NCBI GenBank assembly: GCA_963575745.1
Contig: CAUYUJ010016307.1
Location: 6,512-70,511, forward strand
Origin: Prorocentrum cordatum
Lineage: Eukaryota > Sar > Dinophyceae > Prorocentrales > Prorocentraceae
Reading direction: 5' to 3'
Length of the DNA stretch: 64,000 nt
This document shows positions 34,749 through 43,740 of this stretch, one piece after another. A program made the position numbers and the translations under genes. Positions within the stretch are counted from its first letter, which is position 1, and every line of letters begins with the position of its first letter. The notes below the pieces were generated by a model. It worked only from the letters and a program-made list of their open reading frames with translations, was not told the origin of the DNA and did no database searches.

Positions 34749-35849
34749 ATTGCATGTTAGTTCACACGTTGTGATCTATAATGCTATGTTAGAGCACAAG
34801 TTATGTTCTTACATGCTACGTATGTTAGATCACAAGTTGTGATCTAACATGGTACGTTAGATCACAAGTTGTGCTCTAACATGCCATGTTAGAGCAGAAA
34901 TTGTGCTCTACAGCAAAATGTGTGATCGAATCTGCTATGTTAGATCACAATGTTTGATATAACATCGCATGTTAGAGCAGACATTGTGATCTAACATACC
35001 ATGTTAGATCACAACTAGCGATCTAACATAGCATGTTAGATCACATATTGTGATCTAACATAGCATGTTAGATCACATATTGTGATCTAACATAGCATGT
35101 TAGATCACAATGTGTGATCTAACATCGCATGTTAGATCACAACTTGTGATCTAACATTATATCACAACTTGTGATCTAGCATCGCATGTTAGATCACAAG
35201 TTATGATCTAACATGGTATGCTAGATCACAACTTGTGGTCTAACACACCACGTTGTATCACAACTTGTGATCTAACATGCTATGTTAGATCACAAATGGG
35301 ATCTAACATGGCATGTTAGATCGCACGTTGTGCCCTAACATGGTACGTTAGATCCGAATGTGTGCTCGACCTTGTCATGTTGGAGCAGAAATTGAGCTCT
35401 AGAGCCAAATTTGGGCTCTAACATGCCATGTTAGAGCACAATTTCTGATCTAACATAGCATGTTAGATCACAACTTGTGATCTAACATACCATGTTAGAT
35501 CACAACTTGTGATCGAACATGGTATGTTAGATCGCATTCTGTGGTGTAACACAGCATGTTAGATCACAATTGTGATCTAACATACCATGTTAGATCACAA
35601 CTTGTGATCTAACATGTGATGTTAGACCACACATGGGATCTAACATGGCATGTTAGATCGAACGTTGTGATCTAACATTGTATGTTAGATTAGGATTTGT
35701 GCTCTAACTTGCACTGTTAGAGCAGAAATTGCGCTCTAGAGCCAAACTGTTGGGCTCTAACATGCCATGTTAGAGCACAATTTCTGATCTAACATAGCAT
35801 GTTAGATCACAATTTCTGATCTAACATACCATGTTAGATCACAACTTGT

Positions 35850-36111
35850 GGTCCGCACAAACCCCCAAGCACAACCCCCCAGCACAACCCCCACGCAGCC
35901 TCACAACACCTGGCACTGCCTCTCAGCACAACACCCAGCACAAACCCCCATGGAAAACCCCCCAGCACAACCCCCCGCGCAGCCTCACAACCCCTAGCAC
36001 TACCTCTCAGCACAAACCCCCAGCACAACCCCGAAGCACAACCCCCCAGCACAACCACCCACGCAGCCTCACAACCCTTAGCACTACCTCTCAGCACAAC
36101 CCCCAGCAGCC
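35850..36111 (+). repeat. CAGCACAACCCCC array, first copy
   Basis: Units of CAGCACAACCCCC with a longer phrase around CGCAGCCTCACAACCCCTAG. It is flanked by satellite and repeated at 36449-36743. Confidence 0.9.
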
Positions 36112-36448
36112 AAAGCTGTGCTCTACAGCCAAATGTGTGCTCTAACATCCCATGTTAGATCACAATGTGTGATCTAACATAGCATGTTAGATTGCAAATT
36201 GTGATCTAACATACCATGTTAGATCACAAATGGGATCTAACATGGCATGTTAGATCGCGCGTTGTGATCTAACATTGTATGTTAGATCAGTATGTGTGCT
36301 CTAACTTGCCATGTTAGAGCAGCAGAAATTGCGCTCTAGAGCCAAATTTGGGCTCTAACATGCCATATTAGAGCACACTTTCTGATCTAACATAGCATGT
36401 TAGATCACAACTTGTGATCTAACATGCCATGTTAGATCACAACTTGTG

Positions 36449-36743
36449 GTCCGCATGCCCCATCCTACGCTCCTTCAACCCCCAGCACAACCCCCAAGCA
36501 CAACCCCCCAGCACAACCCCCCACGCAGCCTCACAACCCCTGGCACTGCCTCTCAGCACAACCCCCAGCACAAACCCCCAAGGACAACCCCCCAGCACAA
36601 CCCCCCGCGCAGCCTCACAACCCCTAGCACTACCTCTCAGCACAAACCCCCAGCACAACCCCAAGCACAACCCCCCAGCACAACCCCCCACGCAGCCTCA
36701 CAACCCCTAGCACTACCTCTCAGCACAACCCCCAGCAGCCAAA
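36449..36743 (+). repeat. CAGCACAACCCCC array, second copy
   Basis: It repeats the 35850 block with the same surrounding satellite variants. A segment of about 620 bp (array plus satellite) therefore appears to be tandemly duplicated between about 35700 and 36760. Confidence 0.88.
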
Positions 36744-36981
36744 TTTGTGCTCTACAGCCAAATTTGTGCTCTAACATACCCTAACATACCATGTTAGATC
36801 ACAACTTGTGATCTAACATGCTATGTTAGATCACACATGGGATCTAACATGCCATGTTAGATCGCACGTTGTGATCTAACATGGTATGTTAGATCAGAAT
36901 GTGTGCTCTAACTTGCCATGTTAGAGCAGAAATTGCGCTCTAGAGCCAAATGTGGGCTCTAACATGCCATGTTAGAGCCCA

Positions 36982-36994
36982 AACATCATCATCC

Positions 36995-37028
<34 letters not shown>

Positions 37029-37075
37029 GAATCACCATCATCATGAACCAGGTTCTAACATGAACACAGCTCCAC

Positions 37076-37132
<57 letters not shown>

Positions 37133-37155
37133 TGCATCATCACTATCACTATCAC

Positions 37156-37195
<40 letters not shown>

Positions 37196-37470
37196 TTGCA
37201 TGACCATTACGATGATCCGCATCGCCATCATCACTACGATAGCCACCATCATCACCATCACCATGACCATCACCACGGGGGGGGGCTCAACTACCTCAAC
37301 TAAAACCCGCCCTAAAGACAGCCAGCCTCTCCCTCCTCTCCATCCTCTCCCTCCTCTACCTCCTCTCCCTCCTCTCCCTTCTCTCCCTCCTCTCCCTCCT
37401 ATCCCTCCTCTCACTCCTCTCCCTCTCTCTCCCTCCTCTCTCTCTCTCTCTCTCTCTCTCCTCCACTGCG
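36982..37470. repeat. (ATC)n tracts, inverted core and CTCCCTC tract
   Basis: ATC tracts at 36985-37060 and 37070-37200 are followed by the inverted core (37302-37325, containing CCCGCCCTAAAGACAGCCAG) and CTCCCTC units to 37470. The arrangement mirrors 30400-30665, but the microsatellites are on the same strand on both sides and only the core is inverted. Confidence 0.9.
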
Positions 37471-37489
37471 TCCCTCGTGGCCCACTTGA

Positions 37490-37641
37490 GTCGGGCATGC
37501 CCCTCTGCAGGGGGAATGTTCAGAGACATTCACAAAATTGCCTGGGGACGATGTTTTGACTATGGTTGGCTATGTTTGATGATTTGTTGGCTATATGTGC
37601 ATTTGTCGCTCGAAATCCGCCTGTAGGGGGGCATGCCCGAC
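37490..37641 (-). mobile_element. Family B TIR element, copy B1
   Basis: Ends are GTCGGGCATGCCC and GGGCATGCCCGAC, perfect inverses. The interior reads as the reverse complement of B7/B6 (GGGGACGATGTTTTGACTAT). It is 152 bp and non-coding. Confidence 0.88.
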
Positions 37642-38049
37642 CTAGTGGTCCACCCCCCCTTCCGCCTTCATGTCTTCCCTCGCTTCCCCCCCCCCCTTTG
37701 CGCCGCGGAGCTAAGGCGCCGACCCATTTCACGACACCGCCGACGCCGTAGCTGCTCGTCGACCCGCCGACGTCGTCGCTCGTCAGGGGGAAGCACGCGC
37801 CTGCGCGGGGGTGGGGGGGCGAAGAGGAGGGAGGCACAGAAAGGAGGAGCAGGAGGAGGAGAGGAGGAGAAAGTGGAGGACGAAGAGGACGAGACGAAGG
37901 AGGGGGGAAGGGGAAAATGAGGAGAAGGGGGAAGAGGAGGGAGAGGGACAAAGAGAAGGAGAAGAGGAGGGAGAGGGAGAAGGAGAGGACGATAAGGAGA
38001 AGGAGAAGGGGGAGGAGGAGGAGGAGGAGCAGGAGCAGGAGGAGAGGGG
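37642..38049. repeat. Purine-rich GGAGAA tract left of the LINE
   Basis: From 37840 to 38045 the plus strand is made of GGA, GGAG and GAGAAG units. Mixed GC-rich sequence lies at 37642-37840. Frames over it are Glu/Lys/Arg-rich by-products. Confidence 0.85.
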
Positions 38050-38099
38050 TGGGGAGGAGCGCCCACGGGCCCTATGTCCAGAGCGCCTGCCCGCGCGTG

Positions 38100-39340
38100 C
38101 GCGGGGCGGGCCGGCCGCGCGGCGGCCCTGGGAAGCCATGGTGCTCGAGCGCGTGGGGGCCGACTGCCGGGCGAGAGCGCCAGGCTGCTCGCGCCGATGG
38201 CGGGCCGCGGGCGGCTCGCGCTGGGCCCGCGCGGGAAGCGGGGGCGCCCTGGGCGCGGCGGGCAGCAAGGCGCGCGCGTGCCTGTGCCACCTCCGGGCCT
38301 GACTGCAGCGACCCGGGGCGGTGCCGCACGAGTCTGCGCGCGCGGCAGAGCCGAGGGTCGCGGAGCGCGCGGCCGTGCGAGGAAGGCCGCTCTCACCCTG
38401 CGCGCCCTCGGCGCACTCCTCCGGCAAGCCAGGCCTCAGGCGGCGCAGGGGCCATGCACGGGCAACGGTGCGCGAAGCAACGCGTGCGCCCCCGGGCGCC
38501 GCGATACTGCATGCAGTGCGCTATGCGGTCCGCGCCGTCCTCGCAGCTCCACGGGCACCCAAGGCTGGGGCGTCCCACGCACCTGCGGCAGGACGCTGTC
38601 CGAGCGCCGGCGAGGTGGCGCAAGGCTGCCCAGCACGTGCCCGGGGCTGCGGCCGCAAGCTGGGCTTTGATGCAGATCCACCTGTCGCTCAAGGTCGGCA
38701 GGTACCGCCCAGTCCGACCACCATGCTCGGAGGCGGCGCCGGATGGAGTTCTAGAGGCCTTCGGGGAGAAGCGCATTGGCGGCGGAGTCTGCGCGAGCTG
38801 GCTGCAAGCGTGCCTTGCTGCGAGAGCCAGCGGCCGCGCCGATCTCCCAGCGCGCCGCGGCTTTAGCCTCGCTCAGGGCAGCCCTCCAGCGCCGCTGTAG
38901 CCGCTTGCTGGGCGCGGGACCGTGGCATTGCTGGCATTGCCCACCGACATGAGGCACTGACTGCGCCATGGGCTCGGCCTGGGCCCAGCGCAGAGCAGCC
39001 CAGCGGCCTGAGATGACGACGGTGACCTGGAGGACGCCCCACGCGCGCTCAACCCAGGCGCCCCCGAAGGCTCTCCACCCAGAAATCGCGGCGCCGACGG
39101 CTGCGCGGCGCGCCCAGGTACGCAGGCTGAACAAGTCAGCCAGAGTGAACGACTTCGGCGGGGCCTTCAAGAGGCAGCTCGCCCAGCCCGCCGATGACGA
39201 GGTCTACTGGCATGACGAGCAGCTGAACTAGGTGGGCCAGGACAAAGATCACGGGGCCGCTGCGCAGCGCGACCAGCGGTCGGGACCGGCACGGTCTCGA
39301 GCACAGCGACGCGCTGCTTGTATTTCGCGGCTGCCGCATG
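38100..39340 (-). pseudogene. LINE C-terminal region with Cys/His-rich tail
   Basis: The frame from 38776 contains SCRRC (62-66), then SLGCPWSCEDGADRIAHCMQ (71-90). The spacing C-x2-C...C-x3-C-x8-H-C resembles the zinc-binding tail found after the RT in many LINEs. Upstream, a minus frame from 39170 has LADLFSLRTWARRA and could be the thumb or linker. Other frames are equally open in this GC-rich stretch, so the joins are uncertain. Confidence 0.6.
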
Positions 39341-39389
39341 CCATGCGCCTACGAGAACGGCCCCTGGACCCGCGACGAACCCGAGGCAC

Positions 39390-40330
39390 GTTACTCTGGA
39401 CGCGATGGCGAAGTCCGCCCAGCTCGGCGCAGGCGCCCCGGGAGCCGAGCGGGCGGGCCCGATGGCATCTGCAAGGCCCGAACCGGCGAGCTATATGCAG
39501 GCGCCGGGGCGCACTTCCGCGGCTGCAGGCGCAGACGCGCAAGGCGCCCCATGGCCCGAAGATGCGGCGCGACGCGGGCGACGAAGCAGATATCCCACAG
39601 CAGGACCCCATGCCGCCAGCGCAGTCGCCGAGCTCCGCGCCCCGACCGGGCCCGACAACCGGCGCCTCGCGGGGCGGGCGGCCGGCCAGCGAGCCAGAGG
39701 GCGGGCCAGGGCACCAGCGAGGGCCTCCACGAATGGCGCCGTCGCGAGGGCCCACCGAGCGCCGAAAAGAGGGCAGCCCCAGGCCACGCCCGAGAGGCCC
39801 GTGCACCTGCAGAACGACCGCGGCCCGATGCGCGCCCAGCAGCGCCGCCCGTCATGCAGCGCACCAGCGAGCTGGAGGCAAGAGTCGGGGATGCCGAACT
39901 GGGCGAGCGCCGCAAAAAACCAGACCCGTAGAAAGCTAAGAAGCGCCGCTGCCGCGTCGAAGGAAACGAGGCACGGGCGCTGCTGAGCGAGGGCCTCGGC
40001 GGAGTCGAGCTCGGCGACCCTCGCCCGGGCGCCCAGCCGCCGCGCGTTCTCCGGGGAGCTCGGGCCCACGACGCAGCTGCGCCGCGCGCTCGGCACGCGC
40101 CTCTCCGCGACCGCAGAGAGATATCGATGGGCCGCTGCCGCCAACAGCTTCGAGTCGGAGCTCCTCGAGGCGAGCGGGCGGGCAATCGCAGGTTCCCGCG
40201 CCGCCTGCGCGGCCGACGGTGCGTCGCCGACTTTGGGCGCAAATCGCAGCCGCGACGCGTTCAGCCCCTGGGAGGGGCCGCGCCCCGCATACGCGGGCAA
40301 GCATGCCGACGCGCAGGTGCTCGATGGCAC
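39390..40330 (-). pseudogene. LINE segment: reverse transcriptase palm, catalytic Asp pair lost
   Basis: In the frame from 40330: RPLASRSSDSK (51-61) fits RT motif 1 (R-P-L...N-x-D-N-K). CLVSFDAAAALLSFLR (120-135) is motif A, with D125 kept and the Phe residues lost. GLSGVAWGCPLFGARWALA (178-196) is motif B (usually G-V-x-Q-G-C-P-L-S). PFVEALAGALAR follows. The frame then changes. The YADD-type box lies in another frame as CAGGMG at 39623-39606, both Asp codons reading GGC. A second shift leads to VLLWDICFVARVAPHLRAMG and LRLQPRKCAPAP, the usual sequence after the Asp box. RNA-dependent DNA synthesis by this copy is not possible. Confidence 0.85.
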
Positions 40331-40829
40331 CGCGTGCCCTCGCCCGCGCTATATGCGGGGCGCCTTCGGGGCTGGGCGCCCTGGGGCGGGAGCGGCTTCG
40401 ATGCGCGGCAGCAGCAGCAGTGGGGCGCCTTGCGGCGGGAGGGGATGGCACTGCAGGCAGCTGTGCGCGGCGTCGATGGGGACCCCTGGGCCGCGAAGAT
40501 CGGCCGCGAATGCGCTCGCTGGGCGGCGGCCATGCTGGCGAGGTCCGTCACGGGCCATCGGCCCGCCGCTGGCGGGGGCACAGCGCCGCCACGGGCGGGG
40601 GGCGCCAGAGCTGCGCCTTCTGAGAAATCCTCGCCGCCCCGCCTTGCCAGAAGGCGTCGCACGCCTGGGCGCCTCGCCGCTCGGCCGCGGAAGCGCTGGT
40701 CAGCGCCGCCCAGCGGCGCGGGCCGAGCACTGCGGATGCCACCGCGCGAACCGCCGCAGCAAAGTCCACGGGGCCCAAAGGGGGCGCAGCCAGCACCACA
40801 GGTTGCGAAGTATAGGCCAGGCACCAGAG

Positions 40830-41437
40830 GCTGAGTGCACCGGCACGCTGACCGCGCGGCCGCCCTCGTGCCAGCGCGCGCGGGCTGCGGCGCGGAGGAC
40901 GAGCAGGTGCGCGTCTGGATGGGACCCTCTGGCGCCCAGGTCCAGCTCTCGGGTCAGCGAGTCCCGCGTGGCGCGGGCGGCTGCCGAGATGCTGGCCCTC
41001 GTGATCTTCCGCCCCTCGATCGGGTCCTCGGGGTCCTTGGAGACGGCCATCGCCTTTTCAAACTTGGCGGCGAAGAGCGGCCCCTTGCGAATCCACTCGG
41101 GCACGGGGCGATCTAGCCGCCCAGGGTCCTTGGCATGGCAGAGTTCCAATGCGAGGATGCCGCGGTCGCTTAGCTTCCATTCTGAGGGTGCGGCAGGGTC
41201 TGAGGCGATGTAGGCTCGCATGGAGACGCCGTAGACGGCCTCGGGCGGCACGGAGACGTGGATCCGGTTCAACATCGAAGATTTGCGCCAGCGCACGCCA
41301 AAATGCGTTGGGGAGTCGGCCTCGACATCCAGAAAACAGCCGAGCATGTGTGGCCACGACCACAAGGCGTTGCTGCGGGGCTGCGGAGGGCCATTTGCGG
41401 GACCTTTAAACTTCTCTGGCCAGGCGGCACCGGCCAT
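40830..41437 (-). pseudogene. LINE segment: C-terminal half of EEP endonuclease
   Basis: In the frame from 41437: VEADSPTHFGVRW (38-50), a typical E-x(4)-PTHF stretch; LNRIHVSVPP (56-65), matching the S-R-I-D-R-x-x-V-S motif with Asp lost; and KLSDRGILAL (88-97), matching L-S-D-H. The final catalytic His is therefore Arg (CGC at 41164-41162). After residue 97 come a Pro-rich linker and PVPEWIRKGPLFAAKF, typical of the endonuclease-RT linker. The segment begins after B2 and a short frameshifted stretch (41444-41642). Confidence 0.82.
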
Positions 41438-41642
41438 GGCGCGTCAGGAACTGCCCGGAGGGCAGCCTCGAGGCTGCAGCGGCGCATCGACCACGCGGCC
41501 AGGACTGAGACCAGCGCGGCAATCTACACGGTCGCAGTCCTGGGCACTGGGGGGGAGTAGATGGCGATGATGCCGATGATGAGCATGCGTAAGGACGATA
41601 AAAGGTCGACGCGCTGGTCGATCCCGCAGAGCTTCTGCTAGT

Positions 41643-41802
41643 GTCAGGCCCAGCATGTCCCCCTACAGGCGGATTTTGGACGACAAATGAAAATGCCCCA
41701 AAAATGCTCCAACATGGTTAAACAAATTATAGAAGACATCGCCCCCCCGAACTCTGTTTTGACTATGCTCTGATATTTCTCCTGTAGAAGGACAAGCCCG
41801 AC
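41643..41802 (-). mobile_element. Family B TIR element, copy B2, inside the LINE
   Basis: The left end GTCAGGCCCAGCATGTCC is degenerate. The right end is GGACAAGCCCGAC. The interior shares GGCGGATTTTGGACGACAAA and CTCCTGTAGAAGGAC with other B copies. On the LINE strand it offers GTCGGGCTTG as a donor-like start and CGCCTGTAG as an acceptor-like motif. Confidence 0.83.
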
Positions 41803-42032
41803 TTAATGCTGGTGGAGCGCGGAGTTGAGGATGCCGCGGAATGCCCTGTAGAGATTGCGCTGCTCGGCCCCCCGTGCACTCTCGGAGCGCGCGCAGGCGA
41901 TGAGCCGCGCGAGGGGCCGGCGACTCTGGCAAGGGACTCCAGGGCACGGCCACAGACTGAGGCCGGCCCCCGGCTGCAGGACTGCGCGGGCTCGTCGGCC
42001 AGCGGAGGAGGGACCGACGACAGGCGGCTGTG
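41803..42032 (-). pseudogene. LINE segment between two inserted elements
   Basis: This short stretch lies between A4 and B2. The minus frame ending LIACARSESARGAEQRNLYR has LINE-like composition, but I cannot align it to a specific part of the fold. Other frames are also open. It presumably coded the middle of the endonuclease. Confidence 0.4.
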
Positions 42033-42210
42033 CAGTTGGGGCCCGACCACAAGGAACCTCCCACAAGAAACCCAACCCTGAGACCCCAGGACGTCCATCG
42101 ATCTTTGGTGCGGGAGCACCCTACGCTTCCCAGCGCAAGACAATCGAAAGCAAAGACGCCCAGGGCACCCTGGGGGCAAGCAGGGTGTTTCCTGGCATGG
42201 GTCTCCACTC
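42033..42210 (+). mobile_element. Family A TIR element, copy A4, inside the LINE
   Basis: It starts CAGTTGGGGCCCGACCAC and ends GGGTCTCCACTC, with the family core AGGACGTCCATCGAT. It interrupts the endonuclease segment. I see no clear target duplication and cannot show that removing it restores the frame. Confidence 0.83.
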
Positions 42211-42916
42211 TCGGGGTGACGACGGCAGCCGGTTCTCGGAGGCCGCGGCCGAGTGCTTCGCGATATGGAGGGCCGCGAGGCGGCCAGGCACGATCACATC
42301 TATCCACATCTGGCCCTCGACGGGCGCCTCGAAGGTCCCCGTCGGCACCAGGAAGGCCAAGCCGCCAGCGCGAGTGCCGTTGGCACAGCCCGGGTAACAG
42401 GACGTGCATCGACACGGCAGGCTCGAGACCCATGCCCTGATCTGCTCCTCATCGCCGTGGGCCTCCTGGACCACGACCACCGCACCTTTTTTCTGCAGAA
42501 GGGTCCTCAGCGCAGCCTGCCTGCACCTCCGCTTACCACGGGAGGAACAACATAGGCGACGCGCGCTCCAAATCACCGCAATCAGGGGGCTGCCCTCGCC
42601 CGCGCAGGGGGCCAAGCACCAGCTAGGACCACGGCGCGTCGGAACCCAGGCCCCAGAAGAGCTTCCAGAATTTCTCGTCGATGAAGCCGCAGTCATGCCG
42701 AGCCGTTTTGCCTCAAGCCGCTTCCACTCGATCTTGGAGGGTTCGTCCAGGAGGCATTGCCTGCCGCGGTTGGGCCAGAAGCCATTGCAGCTGCGTTCCG
42801 CAGTCTTGGCCAAGCGCCTGGTCTTGAACTCCATCCGCTGAGTGCGTGGAGAGCGGTCCAGGTTGATGTACAGGGGTCTCGCGGGTCCAGCCACGGTGAG
42901 AGCGCTGAACTTCCGT
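42211..42916 (-). pseudogene. LINE segment: LYINLDR motif and N-terminal half of EEP endonuclease
   Basis: Counting from the Met at 42894: PLYINLDRSPRTQ at residues 7-19, then a basic segment MEFKTRRLAKTAERS. IWSARRLCC (108-116) sits where EEP nucleases of this kind have W-N-A-R, so the catalytic Asn is read as Ser (AGC). AVVVVQEAHG (138-147) is the metal-binding Glu motif, with E144 kept. GGLAFLV (177-183) and VPGRLAALHI (202-211) match the following strands of the fold. The part between residues 70 and 105 seems frameshifted, because another frame reads GFIDEKFWKLFWGLGSDAPW there. The segment ends where family A element A4 begins. Confidence 0.8.
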
Positions 42917-43588
42917 TAGCGCCCGTCGGGGGACCTGTGGACCCGGGCCAGGGCCAGGGCGAAGGCGAGTGCGCTGCCGACGACTCCGCCGTGCACCTCG
43001 ACATTGGCTCGCTGACCAGGATCGGCGCAGTGGAGGGCGATGCGCTCTGGCTGCAGCCCCGCGGCCTGCAGCCAGGTGCCGAAGGCACGCTGCACATCAT
43101 CCGAGGCTGCATCGTCCTTGGCGTTGACCTTGGTGGGCCCCGGAAACGGCAGGGCCCTTTTTTCACCGTTTCCCAAAAAATGTCCCTTGAAAATGGAAAC
43201 GGCAAAAAAACGGCAACTGGAAACGGCAAAAAAAACGGCTCCATGATTGGAACCGGAGCCGGAATCGGTCAAAAAACGGCGACGGAAATGGTAAAATAAC
43301 GGCGTCGGGACCGGCAAGAAAACGGCAAAACGGAACCAGTAAGAAAACGGCCCTGTCGTTCCCAGGGCCCACCAAGGCGTTGACCGTGAGAAAACTTGAT
43401 TCGGGGTCGCGGTCCCAAACAGAAAGGCGCACGGGATCTGGGACGCCCGCGGCACGCTCCAGCACGCTGAGCGTGCCCTCGACGCCGCGGACAGTACCGG
43501 CGAGGACCGCCTGCTGGGCCGCAGTGGCGTGGACCCGCTTGGAGAACTTGTGAACCTCGTCGTGGAGCTCGCCGATCTTGCCGCCCAT
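42917..43588 (-). pseudogene. LINE N-terminal segment, split by an introner-like element
   Basis: The frame starting at 43588 runs through EVHKFSKRVHATAAQQAVLA and GVEGTLSVLERAAG (helical, coiled-coil-like) to FLTVNA, then enters the TIR element. The frame beyond the element resumes VNAKDDAASDDVQRAFGTWL and continues to a TAA at about 42917. VNA is coded on both sides because it lies in the 10-bp target duplication. Removing the element plus one duplicate copy joins the two frames in phase as FLT-VNAKDD. After the TAA the same frame continues without a shift into the next segment, so the stop looks like a point mutation. Confidence 0.75.
43130..43375 (-). mobile_element. Family I TIR element with perfect 10-bp target duplication: introner-like
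   Basis: The left end is TTGGTGGGCCCCGG and the right end is CCCAGGGCCCACCAA. The arms are about 27 bp with three or four mismatches. The interior is rich in GGAAACGGCAAAA-type units. GGCGTTGACC lies directly on both sides (43120-43129 and 43376-43385). On the minus strand, the LINE sense strand, the duplication reads GGTCAACGCC. Splicing from GTCAACGCC (donor, 43384) to CCACCAAG (acceptor, ending 43129) removes 256 nt, obeys GT-AG, and restores the host frame in phase 0. This is the structure expected of an introner. Whether it is spliced is untested. Confidence 0.88.
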
Positions 43589-43740
43589 CTTGACGGCGTG
43601 GTCGGCGACGAGGCTGGGCAGGAGATCCTGCTGCAGAAGTCCGTCGTGACGGGCTGGCAGGCCGCCTCAAGCTGAGCTGCGGTGCTGCCCGTGATGTCCG
43701 CCAAGGCAGCGCGCCTGCCCTTCGGGACGGGAGGCCGGAA

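Larger units (their letters stand above)
30821..36980. repeat. Alternating-palindrome satellite, about 32-bp unit
   Basis: The commonest unit is two 16-bp halves, GATCTAACATGCTATG and TTAGATCACAAGTTGT. Each unit contains two dyads: one centred in the CATGCTATG-type part (variants CATAGCATG, CATACCATG, CATGGTATG) and one in CACAAGTTGTG or CACAACTTGTG. Dyad centres therefore fall about every 16 bp, and both strands carry the same sequence. Many units use CTCTAACAT with GAGCAC in place of GATCTAACAT with GATCAC, and the change tends to occur on both arms of the same dyad. Non-satellite blocks interrupt it at 31768-31997, 33438-34748, 35850-36111 and 36449-36743. I see no coding. Confidence 0.95.
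38050..43740 (-). mobile_element. Decayed non-LTR retrotransposon (LINE) with EEP endonuclease and reverse transcriptase
   Basis: Read on the minus strand, the order is: helical N-terminal segment, LYINLDR-type segment, endonuclease/exonuclease/phosphatase (EEP) fold, reverse transcriptase palm, and Cys/His-rich tail. This is the usual order for a LINE polyprotein that nicks target DNA and copies its own RNA there. The copy is not functional. It has an in-frame stop at about 42917, several frameshifts, lost catalytic residues and three inserted TIR elements (43130-43375, 42033-42210, 41643-41802). The 5' boundary is uncertain; a gene-like minus frame at 44512-43871 may be part of it. The 3' end merges into the purine tract near 38050. 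No poly-A or target duplication was identified. Confidence 0.85.

Noticed and set aside
30821-36980. CRISPR-like array of palindromic repeats
   Set aside because: Units are contiguous with no unique spacers of constant length, and symmetry is continuous. It is a satellite.
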